In this document: in pieces, positions 1 to 11,625 of the stretch
How the letters are laid out: each line of letters begins with the position of its first letter
Numbering within the stretch: position 1 is the first letter of the stretch
From: Pseudofabraea citricarpa
Lineage: Eukaryota; Ascomycota; Leotiomycetes; Helotiales; Dermateaceae
Length of the DNA stretch: 64,000 nt
NCBI GenBank assembly: GCA_029641185.1
Contig: JAPWGK010000002.1
Span: forward strand, 2,542,001 to 2,606,000
Direction: 5' to 3'
Position numbers and translations under genes: made by a program
Notes under the pieces: model-generated
Told to the model about the DNA's origin: nothing
The model's database searches: none
What the model saw: the letters and a program-made list of their open reading frames with translations, nothing else

Positions 1-3000
1 GAGCAAGAAAGGTTTTCGAAAATGGTGTCAGAAATTGAAGCAATGCTGAAAGTGGTACTGCCGGCTTATGCTATTCCATCTATCTGGATTCCACTTTCTA
101 TTATCCCCTTCACCATATCTAAAAAAGCAGATCGAAAAAGACTGCGTGCGATTGTTTCTCCTCTGTCAACTAAGACACTTCATGTTTTCACAAACATCAA
201 ACAATCTCTATTGAGAAGTGAACCAGCGCAAAGCACAAAAACCGAGTCAAAACTTCAAAAGCTTTGGGCTGATGCCTTTAGTCTTGAGCCGTCGGCTATT
301 GAGCTAGATGATAACTTTTTCTCTATTGGAGGCGATTCAGTTTTGGCAATAAAGCTTATAGCTGCAGCTAGAGCAGATGGTTTAGATCTGAGCCTGCAAA
401 TTATCTTCGAAAGTCCGGTTTTATGCGAAATGGCACGCGTTACGAGAGTGTTTACTATTCGAGAGGAAGACCTAGCGGCTGTTCCACCCTTTTCTCTTCT
501 AGATAGCACTTTTGACATAAGAGTTGTTCGTTGGGAAGCTGGCAGAGAATGTTCCATCGACAAGGATTGCATCGAGGATATTTATCCTTGCTCGCCTATG
601 CAAGAGGGACTTCTGGCATTATCCTTAAAGGATGCAGGAACTTATATCCTGCAGTTTGTGTACCAGATGCCAAACTCAATCGATCTGGACAAGCTTCAAG
701 CTGCGTGGGAAGCAGTTGCGAGACGTACTCATGTACTCAGAACCAGATTTTTTGATTGCCAGTCAGACCTATTGCAGGTGGTTGTGAACGAGCCCCTCAA
801 ATGGACAGTCATCGATGGAGATTTAGCTGACTTTCTTGTGCAAGAGAAAGATCGGAAAATGAATTTTGGGGAACAGATGTCACGGCATACTGTATTACGC
901 CAGCGTGGTTCTTTACAATATTTTCTTGTTTGGAATGTACATCATGCATTAGTAGACGGGTGGTCTGAATCAGACATTATCAATTCGGTAGAACAAGAAT
1001 ATCTGGGAAATTCACCAGCGAATTTGGCGGCTCCCATGTTTAACAGCTTTATCAAACATATTAGACAACAAGATGAAGAATCTGGGCGAGAGTTTTGGAC
1101 ACAGCAACTTGCTGGCGCACCATCAGCGGTGTTTCCCAAATTACCAGATCCAGGCTATATTCCGAAAGTACAACGATCCAATCGAATCTCCCATCATCTT
1201 GACGCACACGCAGAGGCAGAGCTAGAACACAAAATACCGTTGTTCAAAAAAGGATCTGCGACACCAGCTACAATGATCCAAGCGGCGTGGTTTTTGCTAA
1301 TTGGATTGTACTCCTCAAATGCTTCAGACGTTGTTACTGGCGTGACCTTGAACGGTCGTACAGCACAGCTCCCGGGTATTGATCAGATTCCAGGACCAAC
1401 CGTAACAACTGTACCATTCAGAGCAAGATTTTCACCCGATCAGAAATTATCAGACTTTCTTCAGACAATACAAAAGCAGTATCTCAGCATTCTTCCTTTT
1501 GCTCAATATGGCCTTCAGAACATTCGACGCTTGAACGAAGATGCAGTTGCCGCTTGTAGATTTCGGAGTTTGTTGGTTGTTCAATCTGCCAATAGACCTC
1601 AGAGCTCGCGTAAATTATTGCTGGGCAGAAGTTATTCTTTTCCGGTCATGGATTTTGCAATCGTCATGGAGTGTGAGCTTCAAGATGGAGGTATAGAGTT
1701 TCGAGCAACATTTGATCATCAGATTCTCTCCGAAGTACAAGTTCAACGAATGTTCAGGCAGATGGAAGATATACTACAGAGGATGTCCTCGAGCGATGCT
1801 TCAACGAAAGTATCGGATCTACAGAAGATCTCCCAAGCAGACATGTTGGAGATCTTCCAGTGGAACAGCACGCCCGATGTTTTCAAGAGTACCAGGTCAT
1901 GTGTGCACCAGCTTATAGAATCACGTACCCGTATGCAAGGGAGTTCTCTGGCTATATGCTCTTGGGATGGAGAATTGAGCTATACGAACCTCGATGATTA
2001 TTCATCCCGCTTGGCCGCTCATCTCCAAAAACACTATCATATTAAGCCTGAGTCTTTAGTGATGACGTGTTTCGAAAATTCATTATGGGCAGTTGTGTCA
2101 ATGCTAGCTGTACTCAAAGCAGGAGGAGCCTGTGTACCAATGAATCCCAACAGTCCCAAACGAGATTTACAGATGCGAATCAGAAAACTTGGCAAGAGAA
2201 ATGCCAATATTCTGCTTACTTCATCATTACATATCGAGCGCCTTAATAATCTGGGATCTAAAATTATAAAGGTAGATGCAAATTTGATTGAAGAACTTGT
2301 GGATATTGGTCCAGTGGGAAACAAGGCCACTCCTACAAATGCCGCTTTCGTTTTTTTTACATCCGGAAGTACAGGATCACCGAAAGGGGTTGTGCTCGAG
2401 CACCAAGCTATTTCTTCCGGTGCCTTGAACTGGAGTCAACTTTTCCAGCAAGATAAAAAATCGAGAGTGCTTCAATACTCAGCATACACCCATCATATTT
2501 GCTTGGGGGACATATTTTCAACTTTGATCCACGGTGGATGTGTCTGTATTCCATCGGAACACGACCGACTCAACAATCTTAGCGAAGCTATTGAGTCTTT
2601 CAACGCAGATCAAATCACACTGACCCCCTCGCTTGTACATACTCTTCGACCAGAGAAGGCGCCGAGCTTGAAAGTGCTAATTACTTCTGGGGAGGTTTTG
2701 ACAAAGCCAATAATTGAAAACTGGGCAGGATCTGTCACCTTGATCAACGCGTACGGTCTAACGGAGTGCGCATTGTTCTGTAGCACAAAGGCAGGAATAC
2801 AAAGAAAAAAAGATTACAATAATATTGGTAGGAGCGTTGGATGTTTAACTTGGATCGTGGACCCCGAAGACCCGGATAATCTGACTCCGATTGGTGGAGT
2901 AGGTGAGGTCTTAATCGAAGGACCTATCCTAGCACGTGGTTACATTGAAGATGACTTACAAACGAAATCGGCCCTTATTGAAGAACCGGCTTGGTCGAGA

Positions 3001-5190
3001 TCAGAGGGTGCAATAGGACGCCGCTTTTTCAAAACTGGCGACGTGGCCTCTTACCAATCTGACGGGTCTCTCGAGTTTGTCGGTCGCTTAAATAGACAAG
3101 TTGAACTGCATGGTCGACGTGTCAATGTTACCGAGGTTGAACATCAATTGCGAGATAGCATCCCCAAATCTACAGGCGTTGCCGTCGCGGTGGTACATCC
3201 AAAAGATGGAGACAAAATATTAGCAGCATTTCTGGTCGTGTATGGCGACGAGGTGAAAACCACCAAGGAAACAACAATTGTGAATTCTCCAAAGGCGCTG
3301 GAACAATTCCAAAAATTGGTAGAAGGCTTAACGACAAAGCTGCGATCCAACCTTGATAATTATATGGTTCCTTCGGTATGTAACACAAAGCCACCACTAT
3401 GATATTTTGCTAACGAATATTTATAGCTCTATATTCCTATTGACAAACTTCCACTTTCGTCTGCCGGAAAGATTGATCGCAAAGTCCTTGAGCGTTTGGC
3501 CTCGGAACTTTCCTCAAGTGAACTAATAAACTTGAGAGGAGATTTAATGAGTACGAAGACTTCTAAGCCTCCTTCAACAAGAATGGAGAAGCGTATATCT
3601 CTTCTCTGGAAGACACTACTGCAGGTAGATGACATTGGAGTCGACGATGATTTCTTCCAGCTCGGGGGTGGCAGTGTTCTAGCAATGCGACTAGTTTCCA
3701 TGGCACGAAGAGAAGGTATAAGTATGACCGTCAGCGGGATATTCCAATCGCCTAAACTCAAAGATCTCGCACTGACTGTGCATGAAAACGTGAACACCAC
3801 CGATATTGCACCATTCGCCTTGGTACGAAATCAGAGCATCGCAGATCTGCACCGACAAACTATTTTGCAGTGTGGTGTTAGCATGGAAGAGATCGAAGAT
3901 ATCTATCCTTTAACTGCTATGCAGATGCATTATATTACGGGATACCCCGAGGCTAAGCGAGATCTCTCCGGTCCATGGTGTTGGCAATCACAAGTGGTGT
4001 ACTCTCTTCCGACGACCATCAATCTAGAAAAATTTAAAGCGGTATGGAATGCAGCCGTTAGGCGCCACCCAGCTCTGCGTGCGCGTGTCATCAACACACC
4101 CGCTGGAATTTTCCAAGTGGTTCTTAAAGAGGCTGAAGTCCTTGAATGGAGAGAAGCGAGTGATCTTAAGCGATATCTTCAAGACGACATATCCGACAAC
4201 ATGAACTTTGGGGATCGACTCTTGCGTCTTGCAATTATCGAATCAGAAAATCCACATAAGAGGTTCTTCGTCATGACGGCTCAACATCTACTGTATGACG
4301 CATTCGCGAGGAGTATGCTCTTCAAAGAACTAGAAATTGCATACACACAAGAAAATCTCCCATCTTCAACCGCGCCCCTCCCCAAAATGAACCACTTTGT
4401 CAAATATATTACGGAGGCGGACAAGTCCGACGCCACAGAATTCTGGACATCCTATCTCTCAGGCGCAAACACAAAACCTCTTCTCAGAATCCCAGAAGAC
4501 CGTACCATCTTCGATATTACTGAAAAGACAATAACAACCCAGCTGGACAGGGTACAAGGATGGACTGACAAGCTGCAAAGTGCTTTACCAACAATGATTG
4601 AGATTGCCAGCGGTCTCGCACTTGCTCACCGACTAGATTGCAGCGACGTGATCTTCTACTCGGATCGCTCAGGGCGAAATCTGCCCGTCGACGGGATCCA
4701 AGATATCATTGGGCCCACAACACTCTTCCTGCCAGTACGGATCCACGTCTCGCGTAACCAGAAGATAAAAGATCTCCTGCAGCAGTCGCAGAAGTTCAAA
4801 AGCACCATGATGCCCTTCGAGCATCTGGACTGGCTAGAGCTCCGCGAGATGCCGCACATCCAGGCCACGGATATCAGGAAGCACGCACTGAATGTCAATA
4901 TCAATCCACATCCACTTGCTGTGCTGGGCCCTGCGCTGGGCTTGGAGTTCAAGGGCTCACATGCTCTATGCGATGATCCTTTTGGGATAAATGTCGATCT
5001 GTACGCGGCCGGGAAAATGGAGTGGCTGGTGTATTTTGATGAGGTGTGTATCGAGGAAGAGGTTGTGGACGAGTTACTAAGCGAGATTGAGAGGGTCTTC
5101 AGGAGGCTTGTTAGCGTTGCGGCAGGATTGAATGGCGAGGGGGAGTTGTGTGTAGGGAAGCTTTTGGACGAGCTTGATTCTTTGGAATAG
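1..5190 (+). CDS. Nonribosomal peptide synthetase, 3' part (…A-T-C-A-T-C)
   Basis: The frame is open from base 1, so the gene begins upstream of the window. Exons are <1-3375 and 3427-5190; the 51-nt intron (GT-AG, phase 0) sits just before the final A10 motif. Visible order: the tail of an adenylation domain (A10-like KKADRKRL, about 115-150), a thiolation domain with FFSIGGDS (Ser about 336), a condensation domain with HHALVDG (about 940-960), an adenylation domain with TSGSTGSPKG (about 2359-2388), YGLTE and KTGD, A10 SSAGKIDRK after the intron, a second thiolation domain with LGGGS (3661-3675), and a terminal condensation domain whose core is QHLLYDAFA (about 4281-4307), keeping the catalytic His and Asp. 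Ending in a C domain without a thioesterase is usual for fungal NRPSs that release product by cyclisation. In the adenylation core the Asp that normally binds the amino group is His (2494-2496), so an ordinary alpha-amino acid may not be the substrate. The product is unknown. Confidence 0.93.
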
Positions 5191-5743
5191 ATCAACAATC
5201 GAGCAGGATTGGCTACGAGGTTTCTTTTTTTCCCTCTTCTTTCCCCTTTTCCCTCTTCCTCCTCGGTGTCTTTTTCTTCCCTCTTCTTTTTTTTATTCAT
5301 CTTTTTTCTTCGGTCATTTTATTGCCGCTACAAACATGTCAGGCAAGATTCGGTAGATTCTCTGAGAATAAGAAGTATACGTATTAGGAACAGTTAATTA
5401 TTCTACCAAGCAAGCATCTACTAGTAGGCGCAGAAGTACATAATGCATACACGCATCTAAATTAGGAAACAAGAAACGAGTAACAAGAGGCAGGGATATA
5501 GAGTTTAGCAAACGAGACGAACTTAGCGAGAGACGTGAATTCAAGCATCTCAAGTAACGGGAAACCAACTCCCTTAATGGAGGGAACGAATTTCCAAAAG
5601 AAGAAAAATCCTAGTCTCTCATTCGTTCCCTTCCATTCCTGATAGATAACCAAGCAGACCGCCTGAGAACCAAATCAAATTAGCTGGCACATATCCATAT
5701 CACAGACAAGACCCTTGGATAAATAAATCAACTCTCGGAACTC
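5191..5743. other. Convergent spacer between NRPS and ABC transporter
   Basis: This spacer separates two convergent gene ends. It opens with a pyrimidine-rich tract (about 5218-5310, runs of T and CT) that is probably NRPS 3' UTR, followed by A-rich sequence. I see no coding frame with domain content. Confidence 0.6.
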
Positions 5744-8700
5744 TCAACCCTTATTCTGAATCAACCATAACTCTCGGAACCGACTCCCTTGAGTCTCCAC
5801 CAACTCACTCGGCCGACCCTTCTCCACCACACTTCCTTGCTCCATAACAAGCACCGTATCAAACTCCATAACCATCTCCAATCGATGACTCACCATGACA
5901 ATTGTATACCCGTCGAACTCATGACGAATAATCCGCTGCATGGCGCGGTCGGTTTCCTGATCTACACTCGAAGAGACCTCGTCAAGGAGTAAGATACCCC
6001 CACCTCTACCCCTACCTATGCCTTTCTCTGTTGCAGAGCCGAATTGAGCTTCATTCTCGCGCGTGCGGATCTTGCGTCGCAGGATCGCTCGTGCAAGGCT
6101 GAAGAGTTGTTTTTGTCCTTGTGATAGTGTGCCCGAGGACATGCCTGCTTCGAGACCTCCACGCTGCTCGATCAGAGGCCATAAATTGACAGTTTCGAGA
6201 ACGGTTTGGCATTCGGTAGCGGTTGAGGTATTGAAGGGATCGAGATTCGACATGAAGGAGGTACCGTTAGGAAGGAAAACGGGGTCTTGGGGCACGGCGA
6301 TGATGCGTTGACGGAGAGTGGTGCGGTCGATTTTGTGGAGGGGGGTTTCGTCGATAGTTATATTTTGGGAGCAGGAAGGGAGAGGATCTAGGAGTCGGAG
6401 GAGAAGGAGGATCGTGGATGATTTGCCACTGTAAGGTAGGATGTTAGTTTGATGGATAACAAATAGTAGCAGATAAGAGTACCTTCCACTCCGTCCGCAG
6501 ATGGCGATTTTTTCGCCTGGTCGAATAGATATATTTAAGTTTTTGAGAGCAAGATTGAGTGGTTTGCTATCGCTACTGTATGCTGAATCCCCACTGGACT
6601 CTTCGATATCACTACATACCAGATTAGCACCCATCTGAAGTAAAATATGGAAAAAAAAAAAACTCACTCATAAGAAGCAGAAACTCCATTAATCTGAATA
6701 CCACCTTTAAGAGGCCATTCTCTGGGTGGCAGTACATCCTCGCCATCCAAGCTCTCGGACTTGACCTTTTCACTAAAGTTCTTCAAGCGACTTACGGCAC
6801 CGATCGAGGTTTCAATCTGAGTCCACCAACGGATGATATAGTTAAGGATATCACCAAATGTCATAAGGGTGACTAGACTGGCACCGGTCAAGCCTGTACT
6901 TGAACGAAGTTGAGTGGCCAAAGCAACAACGGCGACTGCCAAGAGCGCAACAACGATTTGAAGAGCGAAACCTAACCAACGCTGCACCATAGCCAAGAGG
7001 TAAGTTGGTCTTTGGGACGTATCTAAGAAGGAGTTATTGATATCAATTCCGTCTTGAACCCAGCCAAAAGCACGGAAGGTAGCAACGTCTTTAATCGTAT
7101 CAAGGAAATGAGTACTGGTAGAAGTCAGTATTTTAAGCGAGGGTATTAAATTCAAAGTGATAGCTTACTAAAGAGGACTCTTTGCTTCGAGATCGAGAAG
7201 TCGTAGCTGTCTCGAGGTTCGGAGATAGAACTTCTGAATCCCGTAGAGTATAACAAACAAGAATGGATAACTGATTGCGAGGTAAGGAGAGGAGGATGCG
7301 ATAACTGCAGCCATCCCCAACGCATTACAGATATCAAGAGCTAGATTGGTCACGGCCACAGGAAGCTCATTATCGATAAGAGTCATGTCCTGAGAGAAAA
7401 GGTTTGTGACAAGCCCAGTATCGGTAGTGGTGAAGAATTTCAAAGGTGCCCTGACTAGGGTATGCAAAGCATCTTTATGAAGCTTCGAGCCAGAAGCTTG
7501 TATCATTGTTCTGTAACAGATCAGGAATACGAAGAACATAGACGCAAGATATGACATCTGGAAGAGGGCATAGAGTCCGATATAAAAACCGTTTGATCGT
7601 GACGGATTAGATGAGCCGACGTCTTTAGACCAATATTCCAACCAGATATTGCCCCAATTGTAGAAAAAGCCCCAACCGAGACCGAAGATTATGAATGCTA
7701 CAATGGATCTCTTTCCGAGACTTGCAAGATAGTGGCGATGAACAGTGGAATCGCCCAGCATTCTGTCTTTCTCATTTATATAGCTGGTTGTAGCGGGCTC
7801 GCTTGTAGGGACTCTGGTAAGTTCGGACCCAAGAAGTTCTTCAACCTCGAGAGGTATATTTCTGTCCAACGACTTTGAATTGTCATTCGGTTTGATGTCG
7901 AGACTGTGAATATAATTCTCGTTTGCGAGGAGGCTTTGAAAAGTACCTTGCTCGACAATATCTCCATTCGAGCCCAGTGCGACAATATGGTCAGCAGAAG
8001 ACAAGTGGCGAACATTGTGTGTACATAGTACTACTGTCGCGTTGCGACGTCGCAGAAGACCATCGGGACCAAAGACTCGACTGAAGACTTGCTCTTCGGT
8101 GTCTCCATCCAGTCCACTCAAAATATCGTCGAAGACAAAGAAGTCTGATTCAAGATATAATGCTCTTGCCATTGAGACTCTTTGCTTTTGCCCACCACTC
8201 AGACTGATACCGTTGCTGCCAATTCTGGTTTCATCACCTTTTGGTAATATGGCTAGATCCGGTTGTAGCATGGTAGCCTCAATCACCTCTCGATATCGTT
8301 TTTGGTTCATTGGGGAGAATCCGACGATGTTCTCTCGTATGGAAATATTGGACAAATATGGCGTTTGATCGCAATATCCCACCCTGCGAGTCACGAAGCT
8401 AGAATTCATGGTGACTTGAGCTTCTGCTACAGGTATTTCTCCTAGAAGAACTTTACACAACGTTGATTTGCCAGACGCTACAGGTCCAACAACTATTGTA
8501 AGGCGGGATGTGGGAATGTTGAGATTGATATTCTTGAGGCTCATTTTGTCGGTTTCCCACCCGAAGTTTCCATTGGTAATGCTTATCACAGATTGCGAAT
8601 GATCTCCTTTATCTTCAGACTCTGAGCCCTCAGTCTCAAGAACGCCTTTTGGTTGGTTCAGTTTAGATATTCGAAAATCAACTCTTGGATCCTCTTCTAG

Positions 8701-10434
8701 GAACGCTTGGATTCTATCAAGGCAAGTGAAGGCAGCTAGAAGATTTGGGCTGTTCTGGAAAAGGTAACCCAGGGGATCAGCCAAGAGAAGCAGATATGAG
8801 ACTGATGTGAAGATTGTGCTGACATCGAGAGTACGCGAAGTGACAGCAAATGTTATAACCGGACATAGCGCCAGAGGAGTATATCCAAAGGTGATGACAG
8901 TGACATAAACCGTTCGGAATCGAGATGCAGTTTCCAGTTCGTCGACTCGCATGTATTGAATCAAGTCCTCCACTGGACGTGCCAAGCCCGAGATCTTGAG
9001 ATGCTTCATATTCGAAATCACACTAGCTGTCAACCCAACTCTCTTTTGGATTTTGTCCATCCACGCTCTCTGCCTCTCTCCGGTATATTTATTCACAAAT
9101 CCACCGCAGAGGATACAGACCAAGACTACAACAAGAGGAGCTGCAAATGCCGCCCCAAGTTGACGTTCCAGCAGCCAAGCAGCCAAGGCCACCTCGATCG
9201 AATTGGCCCAGAATTCATGTAGGTTCAAAAAGCCAAGCCTGATACGCTCAACGTCGGTGCTCATCAAGGTGAGAGCCGCCGAGTCGCCAGCAGCAGACAA
9301 CTTGACCTCGGTCGTCTTTTTATAAACAGCCCCAGCAAGAGATCCTCGAGACATACAAATGGTACGCTCTTGCAAGTACCAGTAGAGAGCAGTCGAAATA
9401 GCGATGCCACTGTATATAAGGATAGTCGCACCTATCAAGCCGTAACCGACATTCTTTGACGAGGTCTCTTCTGGTTGTTGAAGGTAATCGAGAAGGGTAT
9501 TGATGAGAAAGGGCTGGCAAAATTTGAAGCCGATAAGCGCAACTCTTGGGCCAACAGGAAGTAAAAGCGAAGCTGCAAGAGTTTTTGCTAAAGCTTTGGC
9601 TAAACCAAATTTCCTGCCCTTGGGTTTAGAGGCTCGTACATGGTCCAGAAGCTTGAGCTGTAAGGTTTCTGTAGTCATACTCTGGTCCAGAGGGAAAAGA
9701 TCATCCAAAATCAAGATCTTCGTGTATCCAGCTAGAAAGACTTGCTTCAACCAAGCAAAGGCACTCAAACCAAAAATCCCACTCGTCTCCTCAGGACTGT
9801 GTGATTTGGTATCCCATTGTACCCATTTTGACTTGTGCTCAGACTCGAGAAGGATAAGAACTGCTTTTATAGCGACCACGGCAGTAAATAGCCGAGAGAA
9901 TGTGAAGTCATCAATGTTGACGGAAGCAAGCCACAGCGTTCGCGCCTGGGCGATGTCAAACAAAACAGTGAGAAACAAATAGGTGTTCAATAAGATTGAT
10001 GGTCGTGGTGATCGTGAATGCTCAACACACGAGAGAGCTATTATGCAAAGAGCTGTTGCAAATACAGCAGTAGTTGACGCCACAAACAAAGGTTTATACT
10101 CGTTTCCCTTAGTGCTTAGTACAAGAAGTGATAAATGAAGTGCACTATAAACAATGGTAGCCGCCTACATTTTTATTGGTCAGACATAGTCGAGGAAAAA
10201 TCTTTGCCTGAAGAGTAATCATACCAATTTGACGCTCCGCAAAATGGAACCCCTCACCACACTAGGCCTCCTAGCGAGGAAGCCAATTCTGGTCAAGGCA
10301 ACGGCAATAAAAATACAAGATGGGATAAGAGAGAAAAATATGTTCTCGAACTTGATTGTGAAATCAAAATCGTCTCGACACCCATGAACCGACGGTCCAA
10401 AGGAATTGTCGTCATGGCATCCGGAGAAAGCCAT
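5744..10434 (-). CDS. ABCC-type (MRP-like) full ABC transporter
   Basis: Five exons on the minus strand: 10434-10225, 10164-7169, 7114-6668, 6611-6483 and 6428-5744. All four introns (54-60 nt) are GT-AG and together give 1488 codons, the normal size of a fungal ABCC transporter. The N-terminus carries the GCRDDFDFT-type motif and a first membrane helix, continuing into a TMD0-like bundle. NBD1 has Walker A GPVASGKST (near residue 627), signature LSGGQ and Walker B ending FDD, the degenerate acidic pair typical of ABCC NBD1. The second transmembrane domain includes EAKSPLYTHFLDT across an intron. NBD2 has Walker A GRSGSGKSS, also split by an intron, signature LSQGQ and LLLDEVSSSVD. The family exports organic anions, conjugates and toxins at plasma or vacuolar membranes. 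Next to the NRPS it may export or confer resistance to the peptide; that is inference. The ATG at 10434 is the start consistent with the family N-terminus. Confidence 0.93.
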
Positions 10435-11625
10435 TGTAATAATCACTTGCCAGTTCGATTTGGAAGCAAATTCCCTTGGATACGACGAGGAGGACAAGGT
10501 CTATTAAGAGGACGATGGTCAACATGGTGAACGCAGTTGGATCTCAATCCAGCTCAGGAAGATAGCAGCAACCCGGCGCAGTGGCGATTGAACATGTTTT
10601 GGGAGGGTTACGCCGCTGAGCCGCATGCCTGCTTGCCCTCGACTCGACTCCATGTTTTATATTCTGGCTTATCTCGGATTCTCGGTACTAGCAAATAGCA
10701 CCAATTTTTGTGGAGTTTTTCCCCATCCACCTTCCCATTTCAGGGTCGACAGGCGCCGTAACCCCTAAGCTTCCGGTTAGCGACCATTTAAAGCGAATCC
10801 ACTCTCTGGAAGAGACCCCGGCGCCTGGCATTTCTCGTACCATCTCACCAAGGAGGGTCGCTAGCTGACGCAGCTTCGACCATGGAATGCACAGAGACAA
10901 ATCTGACTCGTTGTGAATATGTTCAGGCTCTTGTTAGTTGAGTGGTTGTGAAAAATGAGTGGATGTCGTTCAACGAGGACGCTGACTAATGGAGATCTTG
11001 CGCCATTTTACGCCAATACCGAACCATCTTGGTCGCTCATGCTATTACATGTGACCAGTCATTTCTGCGGTGCGGTAAAATCTTGCATATGCGTGACATC
11101 AATCCAGCTGAATGAGAGAAACAGCTGAATAGGCTAAATAGATGATTTTGCCATTCGCTAAAATTAGTATTATCAAGCATTTAGTTATACCGGAGGTGGA
11201 CTTTTAAGTCCGGCAAGAAATTAGAAGTATACTTCTTTCTAGAAGGAGATAATCGTTCCTAGTTGAGGGATGTAAGTACGGTCGTTATAAGAGTGGGTGT
11301 ATAACGAAATAAGAACGGTATTCTCTCAACTGACCTTAAGATTTTTTTTTTTTCATAAGGGAAACATTTTTTTCGATTTTGTTTTGTATTTTTTCGTCTT
11401 GAAATAAAAATTCGAGAAAAAAGAACCAAGAAATAGGTGCAAAAATTTAGTGCTTTCATTTGAATACCAGGATTATGAAATTGAAGTCTTTCACATTAGA
11501 GAAAACGATTCTTACCGGGTAACAGGAAAATCACATAATCTGAAAAACAAATTAACAAGTACGGTAGAGATTCTTTGCTTTATTATACAAGGCGCAAATC
11601 GGGAGAAATCTATCAAATCTCAAAG
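10435..11625. other. Spacer upstream of ABC transporter
   Basis: Probably holds the transporter promoter (read leftwards) and the 3' flank of the next gene. The right half is AT-rich with T and A runs around 11341-11420 and an imperfect palindrome near 11215-11245 (agaagtatacttct). An open frame at 10688-10900 has no recognisable protein features. Confidence 0.5.

Noticed and set aside
4656..5300. 214-codon minus-strand frame
   Set aside because: Antisense to the terminal NRPS condensation domain and low-complexity at its start.
10688..10900. 71-codon minus-strand frame upstream of the ABC gene
   Set aside because: No ATG at its start, no domain, and it lies in promoter sequence.
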